DNA of 64,000 nucleotides from Sequoia sempervirens (Eukaryota; Streptophyta; Pinopsida; Cupressales; Cupressaceae). Shown here in pieces: positions 22,614 to 33,345 of this stretch. A program made the translations under genes and the position numbers. Each line of letters opens with the position of its first letter. Positions within the stretch are counted from its first letter, which is position 1. The stretch is taken from NCBI GenBank assembly GCA_007258455.2, contig VDFB02358134.1, positions 211,780,026 to 211,844,025 on the forward strand, given 5' to 3'. Below the pieces are notes generated by a model, which was not told where the DNA came from, did no database searches, and saw nothing but the letters and a program-made list of their open reading frames with translations.

Positions 22614-24190
22614 AACAAAGGTATGAAGATGATGCTCTTGATGGGCTATAACCGGAACCAAGGGTTAGGCCAAGATAATAACGGGCGTGTAATACCCATT
22701 ATACCTGAGAAGCAAATAAAAAATCTTGGCATTGGTCATCCTACTCCTAAGGTAACTATACTTGGTCGAGGTGCCCATGGTAGACAGAACCGAATGCCTC
22801 CTCAGGAATCTGTAACTACTCCACAATCCTCCATGACTTTAGGAATTCCCACTGATTTAATTGAGTCACCAGAAATAGGATTACCTTTGCTGTTTGAGGA
22901 TACTAATGTACTTATGATTAGCACCTTATCTTATGAGTCTGAAAACCAAAGCAATGAAATCCGATTAGTCTATCCCCAACTGATTGATTACGACCAACGA
23001 GGACCACCAATTCTTGACATGTTTGAAAATGATGAGGCGCTCTCAGAATTCATGGGACTTAGGGATGACATTCCATGTGGGGATCATAAGGCAGGTTTCA
23101 TCATAGAGCTAGATACACATGCATACTATGGAGAAACGATTGAATCCCTCAGTCGCAAAAATAAAAAATTGAGAATAATCTCCAAGTCCTTGAGCGAAAA
23201 CCACCTTGTGGCACTCTCCGACTCTGAAAAAGTAAAAAGAAAGGACGCATCCAATGGTGAAAACCTCTCTGAGGCGCCTGAGGATGGGGGATTCAATCTT
23301 CCTCTTACAGCTATACACCAAGAAAAGTCAGCTATGCTAGCAGAAAAGTGTAACCCCATCAATCTGGGAACACAAGAAACTCCTCATATTACATTCTACG
23401 CTGAGTCATTATTATGCAAAGAACAAGAGGAGTTGGCTACCTTCTTAAAGGAAAGGAAGATAAATTTTGCGTGGAGCTATGCTGATATGCCAGGATTGGA
23501 TCCAGAGGTAGTGGTTCATCACTTGGCAGTCTATCCTGAAGCTAAACCTGTGAGACAGAAGCTTCGCAAAATGCATCCTCAAATTGCTTTGTTAGTCAAA
23601 ATAGAGCTCAAAAAGCTATTAGATGTTGGATTCATTCGACCAATTGATTATCCAGAATGGGTATCGAACTTGGTACCCGTATCAAAGCCTGACGGAGCCA
23701 TAAGAATCTGTACGGATTTCAGAGATTTGAACAAAGCATGTCCCAAGGATGATTTCCCACTCCCCAACATCAACATGATAGTAGACATGACAGCAGGGCA
23801 TGAGATGCTATCACTTATGGACGGATTTTCAGGATACAACCAGATTATGATAGCAAAAGAAGATCAACACAAGACGGCTTTCACTTGCCCATGGGGAACA
23901 TACTGCTGGAACGTAATGCCATTCGGCTTAAAGAACGCTGGGGCCACATACCAAAGGGCCATGACACTAATATTCCATGACATGATCCAAAAAACAGTTG
24001 AGGACTATGTCGATGACATCTTGGGCAAATCCAAAAAGAGGAAGGATCATATATCAGTCTTGAGTGCTATCTTTGACAGACTAGAAGAATACAAGGTTCA
24101 TTTGAATCCCAAGAAGTGCATCTTTGGTGTACAATTAGGAAAGCTGTTGGGCTACATAGTGTCAATGAGAGGCATTGAGGATTTGATCCA
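22614..24190 (+). pseudogene. G1 G-patch segment and reverse transcriptase, truncated
   Basis: Residues 4-22 (MLLMGYNRNQGLGQDNNGR) form a G-patch-like glycine motif between protease and RT. RT follows a linker of about 250 residues: RQKLRKMHPQIALLVKIELK, VPVSKPDGAIRICTDFRDLN, DFPLPNINMIVDM, GFSGYNQIM, MPFGLKNAGATYQRAM, the catalytic YVDDIL, and GVQLGKLLGYIVSMRG. Homology ends at about 24180; the last 15 codons to the stop at 24222 are unrelated or frame-shifted. The catalytic Asp residues are present, but connection, RNase H and integrase are absent. Confidence 0.9.
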
Positions 24191-25510
24191 AAGAAAGGTA
24201 AATCTCTTTGCTTTGTTAGAATGAGTACTTGAACGATCATGAGGTGTTGAGGGAAATATTGTTTCTTTTACTAGGTATTCTAAATTTGGATATTGGGGCC
24301 ACAATGGCATTTAACAAAGAAGGTCATCAATTGGAGTCACACAATTGTTGCCATCAATGAAATTGACCATCTCTCACATGAAATGCTTGGGAGTTACATT
24401 GGGAGAAGTGGATCATCTTTCCATAATGTTATGGGTTCCTACTTAGTTGATATGTTCATAGTGGAGGGCTAGTTTTGGGAATTTGTGCTCTCAATGAGTT
24501 ATTGGTCAAATACACTATCTATTCATGGATTCTATCTTGAGTGCTATCATAATTACAAGTTGGGGTGGTTCATGGTTTTAAAATATCAAGAATAGTTTTG
24601 GTGGCAATTAGTTTGGGGAAACCACTTACATGGTTTTATCTTCCCATTGCTTTGTAAATTGGAGGAATTATATGGAGGTTTCATGGGTTATGACGGTGTA
24701 CTTAAGCATTTTTGTATTAAAAATGTATGTAGAAACTGTATTACATGTCTTGAAGTTATTTCAAGAGTGGACGGTGTGGAGAACTGGGATTTGAAATAAA
24801 AGGAAGAGTTAAAGGTATAAAAAAGGTGGTTTTTTTTCACTTGAAAATAGAGTTTTTACCCTAGGGTTTGCAAAAATCTCTGAGATACCAAAATTTTTAT
24901 TTGTTTTCTAAGAATATTGGGGCCTAATAAATGTGTCTAAGGTGGTGGCAGAGTCTGAAAGGTTGTGGAAGTGCTACATCCAATAAACCCTCAAGAATTA
25001 CACTAAAAACAAGGGTTTTTTGATTTGACGGTTATAGGTCCATAAAAATGGAATCCAATTGTAGAATCTTTGTTTTCTTGGAAATTTATTTGCTGCCCCA
25101 AGGTTTCAGGGGTCTGTGTGGTGTTTGAAGGTATGTTGCTTTGCATTTTTGGGCTAATTGAGTAGCCTATTGAAGGGTGAATGTATAGGAAGTCAATGAT
25201 GGTCCAAAGGAGTCTATGTTGTTTCTCATATATGTTGTGTAACTTGGATATGGGTGTTTGAATCAGTCATGTGTTCGTCTACTGTTTTGGAAGATTGTGG
25301 AGTAATTGGACAAAAACTAGCTTCTCACTATTATAAGCGTTTAAGGGGGTTAAAGAGGGAAATGTGTATTTAGTTTCTTGTAAATTTTTAAGGGAGTTTT
25401 GGACTATCCAAAGAGGTCAAAATAATCTTTTTAGATGCCTCAAATAGGCAGGTTGCAAAGAATTTGTGATTGTGCCCTAGTGTCTATATCAAATTTTCAC
25501 CTAATTTCAC
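24191..25510. other. Unassigned non-coding sequence
   Basis: About 1.3 kb between the break in G1 and the tandem array. No ORF of family resemblance, no LTR partner in the window and no RNA gene was seen. Confidence 0.5.
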
Positions 25511-27299
25511 TCGGTCCAATATAGCTCGGAGTGATTCGGCGTATTTGGGTGCAAGAGAGGACCATACCTAGCGTAAATGTACCCATCCATACGTGTTGGA
25601 ACAGTCTATTTGGTCGTACGAGTTACGGAATGAAAGTTGCACCACTTTACAACTTTATAATGCTTGCATCTGGCAACTTTTCCCTCCACTTAAAAGTCAT
25701 CACCATAGGAAAATTCCTTTGAGATAGCAAAAAATGAGAGAGGTTTTTGTAGATGGTCCCAACACAATCCCATAGCCTTGGACAGAGAGTCTATAAGCAT
25801 CACGGTCTCCGAGGAATAGCCCTTCAAAGATTGCTACCTTTTAGCACTTTGGACTCTTAAGGGAAATCCCTAGCATAAACGTACCATAAACGTACCATAT
25901 TTGGGTGCAAGAGAGGACCATCCCTAGCATAAACGTACAAATCCGGATGTGTTGGAACAGTCTGTTTGGTCGTACAAGTTGCGGAATGAAAGTTGCACCA
26001 CTTTGCAACTTTACACTACTTGCATCTGGCAACTTTTCCCTCCACTAAAAAGTCATCACCACTGAAAAACGCCTTCGAGATAGCAAAAATCGAGAGATTT
26101 TTTTTAAGATGGTCCCAACATGATCCCATAGCCTCAGCCGAAGAGTCTGTAAGTATCATGGTCTTCTAGAAATAGCCCTTCAAAGATTGCTTCCTTTTAG
26201 CACTTTGGACTCTTAAGGGAAATCGTCGGTCCAATGTAGCTTGGAGTGATTCAGCATATTTGGGTGCAAGAGAGGACCATCCCTAGTGTAAACGTACCCA
26301 TCCAGACGTGTTGGAACAATCTGTTTGGTTGTACGAGTTGCGGAATGAAAGTTGCACCACTTTGCAACTTTACACTGCTTGCATCTGGCAACTTTTCCCT
26401 CCACTGAAAAGTCATCACCATAGGAAAACTCCTTCGAGATAGAAAAATCCAAAAGAGGTTTTTGTAGATGGTTCTAACATGATCCCATAGCCTCAGACAA
26501 AGAGTATGTAAGCATCACGGTCTCCGAGAAATAGACCTTCAAAGATTGCTGCCTTTTAGCACTTTGGACTCTTAAGGGAAATCATCGGTCCAATGTAGCT
26601 CAGAGTGATTCGGCGTATTTGGGTGTAAGAGAGGACCATCCCTAGCATAAACGTACCCATTCAAACATTTTGGAATAGTCTATTTGGTCGTATGAGTTGC
26701 AGAATGAAAGTTGCACCACTTTGCAACTTTACACTGCTTGCATCTGGCAACTTTTCCCTCCACTAAAAAGTCATCACCACAGGAAAATTCCTTTGAGATA
26801 GCAAAAACCGAGAGAGGTTTTTGTAGATTGTCACAACATGATCCCTTAGCCTTAGATAGAGAGTTTGTAAGCATCACGGTCTCCGAGAAATAGACCTTCA
26901 AAGATTACTACCTTTTAGCACTTTGGACTCTTAAGGGAAATCATCGGTCCAATGTAGCTCAGAGTGATTCGACATATTTGGGTGCAAGAGAGGACCATCC
27001 CTAGCGTAAATATACCCATCCGGACGTGTTGGAACAATCTGTTTGGTCGTACGAGTTGCGAAATGAAAGTTGCACTACTTTGCAACTTTACACTGCTTGC
27101 ATCTGGCAACTTTTCCCTCCACTAAAAAGTCATCACCATAGATAAATGTCTCCGAGATAGCAAAAACTGAGAGAGGTTTTTGTAGATGGTCCCAACACGA
27201 TCCCATAGCCTTGGAAGGAGAGTCTGTAAGCATCATGGTCTCTGAGAAATAGACCTTCAAAGATTGTTTCCTTTTAACACTTTGCACTCTTAAGGGAAC
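25511..27299. repeat. Tandem array, five copies of a unit of about 359 bp
   Basis: The landmark TGAAAGTTGC occurs at 25631, 25987, 26346, 26705 and 27064, giving steps of 356, 359, 359 and 359 bp. Copies start with TCGGTCCAAT at 25511, 26226, 26585 and 26944. The second copy (about 25867) is irregular: that opening is replaced by a short duplication of ATAAACGTACCAT. Each unit has a hairpin AAAGTTGC/GCAACTTT. Short ORFs on minus repeat with the unit, show no known domain and are not reported as genes. Confidence 0.95.
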
Positions 27300-28920
27300 T
27301 AATGGGCAACATAGTTAACTTCTTCACAAACTTGGTTTGAAGTGATTTCATTCTTTTTTGTGCATTTAAAATGGATTTTTAAGCCTTCCACCCTAAAATT
27401 AACTCCTAAATAACTTCAAACACCTTAACTACCTCATTCTTATTCATTTGTTTTGCAAACAAGCATTTTCATTCCAAGAGGCTGAGCTTTCATTTTTGCT
27501 TGTTGGATTGAATGCAGACTGTGACACAACTTTTTTTTTTCAAAAATTGTTCAACATCATTGAACTAAGAATTTATCACACATCTGCTGAGAAACAAAGG
27601 AGTACCACAAAATAAAACACATTACACTTTAGTTCTCACTGACTTGATGTACTCTTCAACATCTCTCTTCTCTAAAAGCAACCTCTAAATCACTTCAAAC
27701 ACCTTAACTACCATAAAAGTGACCCTAAAAGCGACCTCTAAATCACTTCAAACACCTTAACTACCTCATTTTTATTCATTTGTTTTGCAAACAAGCATTT
27801 TTATTCCAAGAGGCTGAGCTTTCATTTTTGCTTTCAAAGAAAAATCTTCCTATGCCACCGTTACACTGCACAGGTAAACTAGGTTTTGTATTGTGGAACT
27901 ATATTAAGCTACCACTCTCAAGTACCAATGTAACAATGATACAAAATAACTTTTGAGACTGCAAGAAGACATCTAATGACTCTTAAGTGTACTAAAAGAA
28001 TTCTTATTATTTTTGAAGAATGCTGATAACTCTACTCAGTTGTCTTATTTTTTCAATATCATACAAATTGAACCCTGGCATCAATAGACTTTGTATATCA
28101 AGCTACCACACTTCAAGTTTCAATGATGAATATTTATCATGCATGTTTTATATGACATTCAAGTTTATAGTGGGTTTTTTGTTTATATGATGTTATGTGA
28201 TATTCTAATCATAATTCATGCTTCTAGGTTGCACATCTATATATATATATATATATATTATTTTTACATGTTTTCTCCATTGTTCGGCCCCTACACTTCA
28301 AGTAAATGGCTGCAAAGCATGTGGAATGAGGGGGCAGTAGGCCTGAGACCCCTTTAAATTTGTCTGAGTGCTTTCTTTTCATTTTTTGTGAGTTTTGTGC
28401 CAAGTTTCCTCAAAATAATATGGTCTCATAGAATTCCATGACAAGCTAATGCAATTGATAGTTGCTCCTAGTTATTAGTTATGTAATGTGAAGTAATTGC
28501 ATAAGTTCTTAGGTTGACTTTGTAAAAACTATATTGTTATTGAAATTTTTTCATCTACCAGCATCTAGTTGTTACTTATGCAATGTGAAGTAATGCTTTG
28601 AATTTGAAAGATGTGCAATGCAATGTAATCAACAATATGAATATAAACTACATAGTATTTAACCATTCTTTTTATCCTATTGTACATTGATATTTAACCA
28701 TTGCTCACTTGATTAAATTTTCAAAGAGTTTAATCATGCACATGAGGAGGAAATTAAATTTTGATTGTCAACTTCTATATATATCAAATTATCCAATAAT
28801 CAAGTGTATGTCCATATACAAAAATGGCATCAATGCCAACTCAAACAAAGTTTTACAATATGTGGCATATTCCATCTCGGTATCTATTCAAAATTTACAT
28901 GCCAAAATGTCTATCTCATC
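27300..28920. other. Non-coding stretch with a duplicated 100-bp segment and a TA microsatellite
   Basis: Copies of a segment of about 100 bp lie at 27403-27501 and 27736-27833 (CTTCAAACACCTTAACTACC through AGCTTTCATTTTTGCTT), with a third partial copy at 27682-27712. A (TA)n run lies near 28240-28260. Nothing else recognised. The right end would hold the 3' flank of the minus-strand gene that ends at 28921. Confidence 0.7.
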
Positions 28921-31570
28921 CTAAACTACTGGTGGATCATCCAAATGGAGCCTCTTTGAAGCACTCGTTGGCTTTGAAGGTAGCTGCACAAGAAAAATTC
29001 AAACCACAATTGAGATTAGTTATACTATATAATTTAAAATTGAATAATTAACATAAAAATCAATACACATTGAATTATAATTGAACTCTAAAATTGAAAT
29101 ATTGATTACCTGAAATATACGTCTCTTCGAAGGGTCAGGAGTCCTAGAATATACCCCTCTCAAAGAACTAACCAAACCAACTTTTGTAACGTCAATCTAT
29201 ATATGTCAACAAAAACATGAAATTGATCCAAGTTAGCATAGAATTGTCAGTAATAAGAACATATTTACCAAGAACAAAATAAAAAAAACACATACCTCTT
29301 TAGGCTGATCTTTTTATGTATCTCCTTTAGGTGTTTCAACACCTCCTCCTTGAGCTATTTCAACACCTCCTCCTTCGGGTGTTCGAATACCTACTCCTTC
29401 AAGTGTTGGAACTTATTAACAATGATGTATAGTTCACAACCGCTTGTACATAAAAATGACAAGTACATATGAAACTACAAATCTATGTCAATGTATGCAT
29501 AATCAATAAAATATCTTATAAATCTTAATTCAATCAAATTTGAGTTCAATTACCTTTCCCTTATCTAACATTGTGCATCCATAGTCTGGAGAGCGTTACA
29601 CCTTGCTCGCACTAGGTGTTTCCTACAAGCAGAGAATAAGATAAACATATAAGTTAATATATAATTTCATTAATGAAAATTCAAATGACAAGCAAGTATA
29701 TAGTAAAAAAATGTAAATGAGTGTGAAAATACATACTGTGTGCATCTCGAGGCCAAATGAAATGGCCCTATAGGTGCTATCAGTCACACGTGTGAGCTCC
29801 TCCTCAAACATTAACTGTTAAATAGACCATGTAAATAAATATTAGTAATTGATACTATCTCTTATTAATATTCATTTTTTAAAAAAATGCAAGTTATGAA
29901 TTTACACCTTAAATGTTACCAGTGTAACTACTCCAATGTCCACCTCTCTAGTAGGAGAGGACTCTGTAGGGTGTGCTCCACTCCCCTACGTGTGATCTGC
30001 TATAATCTCCACATCCTGGATGTCATAATCAAAAGTGTCTAATGGTTGCTCAGGGGGTTGTATAATAGGACCCAAGCATATTTGTTGGCACGTATTGCAA
30101 ATATGTGGCACAAAAATATGTAGACCTAAGGAGGATGATGCAGTAGCACTAGATCCATCACCAAGATCACCAGACTGTGGCTGAGCTACTGAAGAAGCAT
30201 GGGAAACCAAAAGACCACTCAAAGAGTGAATGATCTGGATAGTTTGTGTGGCTGCATCCTCCATAATATTTGGATGTTTTACTAGAGGTGGGGGAGGAAG
30301 GGGAGGATGGGGAACATGTGGGCACCTGACTACTCTAGCTGCCCCTGGCCTATCCTGGGGCATACCTCCACCAAGGCCCTGGAAGGGTTTAATGTCAAAG
30401 TAATTGACATGATGCCCTAAAAAAAAGTCAGCATATAATTTTTTAATAAATTAAAAAGGTACATCAAGATTATTGTTGGGTGGTTTATCAAAAACCATAC
30501 ACCAATGATCCCAAAAGTTATCTACTATGCCCCTATGTGTGCACCATTTTATAGAAAGTTTTGGTTTGTTAACATTAACTGGCAAACCAGTGTTGGGGTT
30601 AATAAATAAAGAGGCTATTAGGGCTTTTGTTATTTGGAGATCTTTCACATCATCATAAGACAATCCACATGCATAATATTGCCTCATGGTTTCTCGCCAC
30701 AAATGAAAGGCATTATGTTGGGTGGAGAGGGTTTCTACATTTGTAATTATTCATGTCAATGTGGTTGACATATGGGATAATCGATGGATTTTATTATAAA
30801 CATCACAAATTCCCCTCAATTGCTCCAATTTTTCATGAATTAAGTCTTCAATTGATGGTTGTGGAGGTGGTGGAGCATTTGGAATTTTTGCATTTTGATT
30901 CTCAGCTGGTGCATTTTCATTCTCAACTGGTGGAATTTGTGCATTCTCATTCTTGGCATCCATAATGCCTGATTAAAGTTAAAAAATAATTAATCTAATT
31001 AAAATTGGACAATATAAATGAAAATATTATAAAAATACCCTAGTTTTTAAAAAAAATCCAAAAAAAACCCTACTTTTTAACAAAAAAATATAAAATTCTC
31101 TAATTTTTAATACAAATACATAAGAAACACTATTTTTAAATCAAAATCCATTTAAAAACATTCATTTTTTTTATCAAAATCCATTCTAAACTCAATTGTT
31201 TCATAAAAATTCAATCAAAAACCCTATTTTGAAAAAAATCCACAAAAAACATTCATTTTTTTATCAAAATCCATTCTAAATTCAAAATTTTCATAAAAAT
31301 TCAATCAAAAACCCTATTGTGAAAAAAAATCCACAAAAAACATTCATTTTTTATCAAAATCCATTCTAAACTCAATTTTTTCATAAAAATTCAATCAAAA
31401 ACCCTATTTTTAAAAATCCACAAAAAACCATATGAAATTATTCAAATCTAAATCAAAATTGAATCAAATCAAATAAAAAAAAAAAAACTTACCTTTCCAA
31501 ATCAGATATCCGTTACGCGAAGAAGAAATTCATTGTGCGCCCACGGGTTCTTCACTGTGAAATAACTTAA
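28921..31570 (-). pseudogene. Unrecognised multi-exon gene or pseudogene
   Basis: Reading leftwards, a TATA box is followed by a noncoding exon (about 31570-31493), an intron with GTAAGT donor and TTAATCAG acceptor (31492-30969), and coding exons 30968-30463 (ATG at 30963), 30378-29908, 29814-29737, 29622-29554, 29411-29296, 29196-29110 and 28983-28921. Donors GTATGT, GTAATT, GTATGT, GTAATC and acceptors TTTAACAG, CTTGTAG, TATATAG and TTGTGCAG are good. The exon 30378 boundary (84-bp intron) and the acceptor at 29412 are weak, and the latter breaks phase by one base. Protein pieces include KLEQLRGICDVYNKIHRL, HRGIVDNFWDHWCMVF, a Pro-rich stretch and the end LPSKPTSASKRLHLDDPPVV. Internal stops at about 30751, 29986, 29596 and 29320 suggest decay. 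I recognise no domain; it may be host-derived or transposon-borne. Confidence 0.5.
31159..31430. repeat. 91-bp tandem repeat, three copies
   Basis: CATTCATTTTT occurs at 31159, 31250 and 31341, a 91-bp period. The unit is AT-rich (CAAAATCCATTCTAAACTCA, TCAATCAAAAACCC). It fills much of the first intron of the minus-strand gene. Confidence 0.85.
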
Positions 31571-31588
31571 AAACAACGACTGAGTTTT

Positions 31589-31596
31589 TTTATATA
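31589..31596 (-). promoter_or_regulatory. TATA box of the minus-strand multi-exon gene
   Basis: On minus TATATAAA lies about 100 bases before the first donor site, leaving room for a start near 31560 and a 5'UTR exon of about 70 bases. A six-codon upstream ORF (ATG near 31533) lies in that exon. Prediction by position only. Confidence 0.4.
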
Positions 31597-31749
31597 TGCT
31601 TTTTGCAAATCGGATATTCGATTTGTAAAACTAGGTTTGGTGTTTGGTATGGTGACACCCAAGCCTAAAAAAATTCAACACGTTCTTTTCACATTTTTCG
31701 GTCGATGAAAGACATGTTTTTTTCCTCATTGCCACTTTTTGGCCAACCA

Positions 31750-32956
31750 TGATCCTGCACATACCCTTTAATCAAATCCCCCTATCTGATTAAATTTATC
31801 AATATTCCTCTCTTAATTAAATAAACCAATTATCTAATTAAGTCACCTCTTCTCAATAATTAAATCAATCAATTAGATTTAATTATCTCTATTTAATTAA
31901 ATAATTAATTTTATTTAATTAAATCTCTAAAGTCTATCTATTAAATTAAAAAAATAAAAACCTTATTTAGTTCAATCTAACATCATCTCTTTTCATTAAA
32001 TAAATCAAAATCTTTATTTAATTAATCTCTTATAACATTCCTCTCATATTTGATTTAAATAAATCCACAAATCTAAGTCAAATTTGTCACATCATCTAAT
32101 CCCTTCATTAAATTAATTAACCTTTTATTAATTTAATCTCATTTCATGTCCCATCCTCCAACATTTACCACTTGCACATGAAAATAGATTTAATTAAATT
32201 ATTAAATCCCTATTTTCCTCAACAAGGCATCTTTTTGGAATATTCTCCAAGTTTGAATTCAAAAATCCAAGTTGGCATGTACATCCAACAAGGAATTTAC
32301 TCCATCTTACATGTCCTTTGCCTTGAGCCAAGTGGAATTTAATGCATTTTCCCTTCCCTCTTGCAATTCATTTCAACAAAATTCAAATTCAAAAAATAGG
32401 CATTTATTGGCACAATCCTCAAAACTTGCACATCGTCCATCCACTCATAGGTTGACAAGTGGCATCTTTCCTTTGGTTGAATGTTAGTCCTACATTGCTC
32501 AATTTTGGACATTCATCCTTCAATCTCATCTATAAATAAGAGGCTTCATTCCTCATTTGATCATCCACAAATTATGCAAAGTTACCATGCTCAAATATCT
32601 ATCAAATTTCATCCATCATCATTGAATCTTAGGTAGATTATGCAAGTTTTTAGCTTGGAGCATTCATCATCCTTCATCAAAGTGGATCAATTATCATCAA
32701 CACATCAATCTTGCATCATAGGAATTGGGAAAGGGCCAATTTTCACATCAAATTGACACCAATTCCCCCATGGGATCATGAGTTTGCTAATTTAAATTAG
32801 GATTCAATCTATTTTGTTGTTTTCAGTGTGTTCTTAATTATTTCTTTTCCTAATTTGAACTTGGTAAATGGATTTCATGGGGAATCTTTGTTCTTACTTG
32901 CAATCTCTAATCTAATGTGTTTATTCTTTTTGCAGGTATTAGGATTGGGGTTCACA
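31750..32956 (+). repeat. 5' LTR of G2 (about 1.2 kb)
   Basis: Collinear with the G1 LTR, almost the same length (1207 versus 1199 bp), ending GGTTCACA. The left end is set by the shared TGATC and is tentative. The first 350 bp are dense in TTAATTAAAT-type words. Confidence 0.7.
32531..32538 (+). promoter_or_regulatory. TATA box of the G2 LTR
   Basis: TATAAATA, conserved with G1 15525-15532. Confidence 0.7.
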
Positions 32957-32960
32957 CATT

Positions 32961-32977
32961 TGGCACTAGAAGGAGGG
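32961..32977 (+). promoter_or_regulatory. Primer-binding site of G2
   Basis: TGGCACTAGAAGGAGGG a few bases after the LTR end; matches the G1 and G3 sites except at one or two bases. Confidence 0.85.
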
Positions 32978-33051
32978 AAAAATCTCATTTTTAAACACTT
33001 TTCTCACAAAATTCCACGTTTTTGTTTGTACACAGAAAAATTCCAATGATC

Positions 33052-33345
33052 AAAGCTCAGCGTCACCATATAGCACCGTTGACTCTCCAGCATCGCCATA
33101 CAATACCGCTGGAAAGTCAAACTATGATGCTAAAGTCTTCCCACCCAAGAATTTGAATTTCAAATTGTGACGCTTGACCAATCTGACCTGCAGGAATTTT
33201 CAAAAAAATCAAACAACGACACTAGGAAAAAGTGTGACGCAGTTGAGCTCACTGGTCTATACACAAAGCATCATTGACTGGTAAGTGGTGCTATACAACA
33301 CTGCTGAGAAATCAAACTCCGACGCATTCACAGGTTGTGCCGCTG
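33052..33345 (+). repeat. G2-specific repeat-like block in the leader
   Basis: Imperfect phrases recur roughly every 30 bp: GTCACCATATAGCACCGTTG, ATCGCCATACAATACCGCTG, GGTGCTATACAACACTGCTG, each near a GAAA/GTCAAACT segment. G1 has no counterpart. It is richer in CG than its surroundings. Confidence 0.6.

Larger units (their letters stand above)
14755..24190 (+). mobile_element. Gypsy retrotransposon G1 (Tat-like), 3'-truncated
   Basis: A 5' LTR of about 1.2 kb, a primer site, a 2.7-kb leader, gag, protease, a G-patch segment and RT run in order on +. The sequence is a diverged relative of G2 (31750-44904), with homology from the LTR start into gag. Coding similarity stops near 24180, before RNase H and integrase, and no 3' LTR follows. 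The Tat-like placement rests on the RT (GFSGYNQIMIAKEDQHKTAF, MPFGLKNAGATYQ) and the gag finger CDFHKLKGHTTNNC. Confidence 0.85.

Noticed and set aside
25841..27287. Repeated minus ORFs in the tandem array
   Set aside because: They recur with the 359-bp unit, differ in frame and end, and lack any domain, so they follow from the repeat rather than from a gene.
30417..30462. 46-bp intron with TTTTTTTTAG acceptor in the minus-strand gene
   Set aside because: It is shorter than normal plant introns and breaks the reading phase. The 84-bp alternative with CCTTCCAG keeps phase, though its donor is weak.
24191..31749. 3' half of G1 hidden between 24.2 and 31.7 kb
   Set aside because: No RNase H, integrase or polypurine tract of this family was found there, and the LTR at 31750 is followed by its own primer site and leader, so it is the 5' LTR of G2.
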